Below are positions 6,560 through 7,452 of a stretch of DNA of 7,452 nt, one piece after another (within the stretch, counting starts at the first letter, position 1; each line of letters opens with the position of its first letter). Position numbers and translations under genes: made by a program. Source of the DNA: Clostridia bacterium (GTDB lineage Bacteria; Bacillota_A; Clostridia; Christensenellales; UBA1242); the NCBI GenBank assembly GCA_017938565.1, contig JAGBBI010000229.1, forward strand, positions 1-7,452, written 5' to 3'. The notes beneath the pieces were generated by a model. That model saw only the letters and a program-made list of their open reading frames with translations, ran no database searches and was not told the DNA's origin.

Positions 6560-6692
6560 CATTTATATGCATTATAAACGAGTATATTTTAACACATTAC
6601 ACTATTAAACTCAAGTATTTTTTTGGGTTTTTGCATTATAATATGCTTATTAGTAAAAAAGTTATACGTTTATAATGCATATAAACGAATAC
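6560..6692. repeat. Paired near-palindromes (19-bp perfect inverted repeat) before a lipoprotein gene
   Basis: The 19-mer at 6562-6580 is the exact reverse complement of 6667-6685, with 86 nt between them. Each copy is itself close to a palindrome. The right one forms an 8-bp stem, CGTTTATA (6667-6674) with TATAAACG (6680-6687), around a 5-nt loop. Because of this symmetry the copies also match in direct orientation: TATAAACGAGTAT at 6573-6585 against TATAAACGAATAC at 6680-6692, 11 of 13 positions. A partial copy, GCATTATAA, occurs at 6633-6641. The right copy contains TATAAT (6671-6676). Paired operators for a dimeric regulator are the simplest reading; a small mobile element is less likely because no target duplication is visible. 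The rest of 6550-6708 holds no gene I can support. Confidence 0.8.
6647..6676 (+). promoter_or_regulatory. Candidate promoter of the second lipoprotein gene
   Basis: A perfect TATAAT at 6671-6676 lies 32 nt before the ATG. The best upstream hexamer, TTATTA (6647-6652), is 18 bp away and matches the -35 consensus at only three positions. The -10 box is inside the right near-palindrome, so a protein bound there would cover the promoter. A second TATAAT at 6637-6642 is an alternative. Confidence 0.45.
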
Positions 6693-6708
6693 TTTTTAGG
6701 AGAATGTT

Positions 6709-7452
6709 ATGAGTAAAATTAAAGAAAGCTTTGAAGAACTTAAAAGAAAGCTAACAGAAGTAAAAGCTTCAACTAAAAGGAAGGTTGGGGCGGGGATTCT
6801 TGCGGGTTCGTTATTATTCGGTGGACTTGTGGGATGCACAAATGGGAAAGTCTCAAGCAATGAAGATTTAAATGAAACTTCAGATACAAAAGTTGAAGAT
6901 ATACAAAAATCAGTTAATATAGAAATAAACAATCAAACATCGGATGAAAATTTTGCGGTTGTTGTCGAAAGAATAATTGAAGTTTTAAAAGAACAAGGTG
7001 CATCTGATAAAGATATTGAAGAATTTAAAGAACAAATAAGCGGATTAGCAACTAAAAAAGAAATAAACAATGCGTTCGCTACCATGCAAGAAAAATTAGA
7101 AGGAATGCTTTCAGATAAAGTTGATAAAATTATTGATGAACTAGGTAAGAATAACAACCAAGACTCAAGCTCTGGCGAAGCGTCTTCTGTCGTGTTTGAT
7201 GCTCAATCTGCGATGGATGTACTTGAACAAATGTACAGAGACATGGTAAGTGGTGCAAGTAAAGATTATCTTGGTAATTTTAAGAATGCCGAGAAAATTG
7301 ACGCAAAAGTAAAAGAAGCGTTTAAGCAGGGGGCTATAAGTAAAGATGATTTTGACAGTGTTCAAAAGTGCATAATGGTTGTTCAAGCTGTGTCAATGAC
7401 TATTGAGGTTGAAAATGCATTAACACGTACTGCTGACCAAACAGGATGCTTT
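6709..7452 (+). CDS. Putative lipoprotein of unknown function (3' end outside window)
   Basis: An open frame of 248 codons from an ATG with a good site (TAGGAGA, 6697-6703), running without a stop off the window edge. The N-terminus has about 25 mostly charged residues, then a hydrophobic stretch (about 26-42) and a lipobox LVGC with Cys43, followed by TNGK and a Ser/Asn/Asp/Glu-rich linker (47-80). Residues 80-147 look strongly helical and charged, including ATKKEINNAFATMQEKLEGM, and may form a coiled coil. A Asn/Ser-rich linker (148-160) precedes a second helical part, with VFDAQSAMDVLEQMYRDM at 162-179. I recognise no enzyme motif. It lies after the murA-ftsQ terminator and has its own candidate promoter, so it is probably a separate unit. 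The region before the lipobox is longer than the usual 5-10 residues, so cleavage is less certain and the segment could instead act as a membrane anchor. Confidence 0.82.
   Translation, partial: MSKIKESFEELKRKLTEVKASTKRKVGAGILAGSLLFGGLVGCTNGKVSSNEDLNETSDTKVEDIQKSVNIEINNQTSDENFAVVVERIIEVLKEQGASDKDIEEFKEQISGLATKKEINNAFATMQEKLEGMLSDKVDKIIDELGKNNNQDSSSGEASSVVFDAQSAMDVLEQMYRDMVSGASKDYLGNFKNAEKIDAKVKEAFKQGAISKDDFDSVQKCIMVVQAVSMTIEVENALTRTADQTGCF

Noticed and set aside
6487..6675. Small plus-strand frame after ftsQ
   Set aside because: It runs through the terminator hairpin and the inverted repeats, starts inside ftsQ and has no ribosome binding site.
6562..6685. 124-bp unit with terminal inverted repeats considered as a MITE
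   Set aside because: No target-site duplication is visible at its ends, and the arms are near-palindromes overlapping a promoter box, which fits operators better. A copy-number search of the genome would settle it.
6696..7386. Three minus-strand frames at the right end
   Set aside because: All are antisense to the uninterrupted 248-codon plus-strand frame, which has a strong ribosome binding site and a lipobox.
1..7452. Mollicute genetic code (UGA as Trp)
   Set aside because: The hydrolase gene ends in TGA exactly at the ATGA overlap, Trp is encoded by TGG throughout, and murA shows that a cell wall is made.

Overview
The window is AT-rich bacterial DNA (roughly one third GC by eye) from a cell with peptidoglycan and lipoproteins. 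Ribosome binding sites are strong and purine-rich, and the intrinsic terminators are compact A/T-flanked hairpins. UGA acts as a stop (it ends the hydrolase gene), so the code is the standard bacterial one and not the Mycoplasma code. A MurA followed by an FtsQ/DivIB-like protein, plus two lipobox lipoproteins, fits a low-GC Firmicute (Bacillota). It resembles the many uncultured gut Clostridia or Bacilli, but I cannot name a genus.

Layout. (1) 31-2136, plus strand: a large surface lipoprotein. It has a lipobox, collagen-like Gly-X-Y stretches, three tandem 59-residue modules like those in phage tail proteins, an uncharacterised probably beta-rich region, and a C-terminal glycerophosphodiester phosphodiesterase (GDPD) domain with its catalytic residues intact. 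A strong hairpin terminator follows. (2) 2309-3603, plus strand: a two-gene unit with an ATGA overlap, encoding an alpha/beta hydrolase and a small P-loop kinase-like protein. (3) 3720-4283, minus strand: an orphan unknown gene converging on that unit across a shared hairpin. It is driven by an exact consensus housekeeping promoter (TTGACA, 17 bp, TATAAT). (4) 4444-6509, plus strand: murA and an ftsQ/divIB-like gene, a cell-wall and division pair closed by a hairpin terminator. (5) 6550-6708: a noncoding region with two inverted copies of a near-palindrome, one overlapping a TATAAT box. (6) 6709 to the window edge, plus strand: the start of a second lipoprotein of unknown function, open at position 7452.

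Most of the genes act at the cell envelope. MurA commits UDP-GlcNAc to peptidoglycan synthesis in the cytoplasm, the FtsQ-like protein belongs to the division complex, and the two lipoproteins sit on the outer face of the membrane. The GDPD could act on glycerophosphodiesters, or possibly on glycerol-phosphate polymers of the wall; that substrate is inference. The hydrolase-kinase pair and the minus-strand orphan have no assignable pathway. No RNA genes, CRISPR arrays, insertion sequences or integrases were seen. The most notable items are the phage-tail-like architecture of the GDPD lipoprotein, the paired near-palindromes before the second lipoprotein gene, and the exact consensus promoter in front of an unknown gene.
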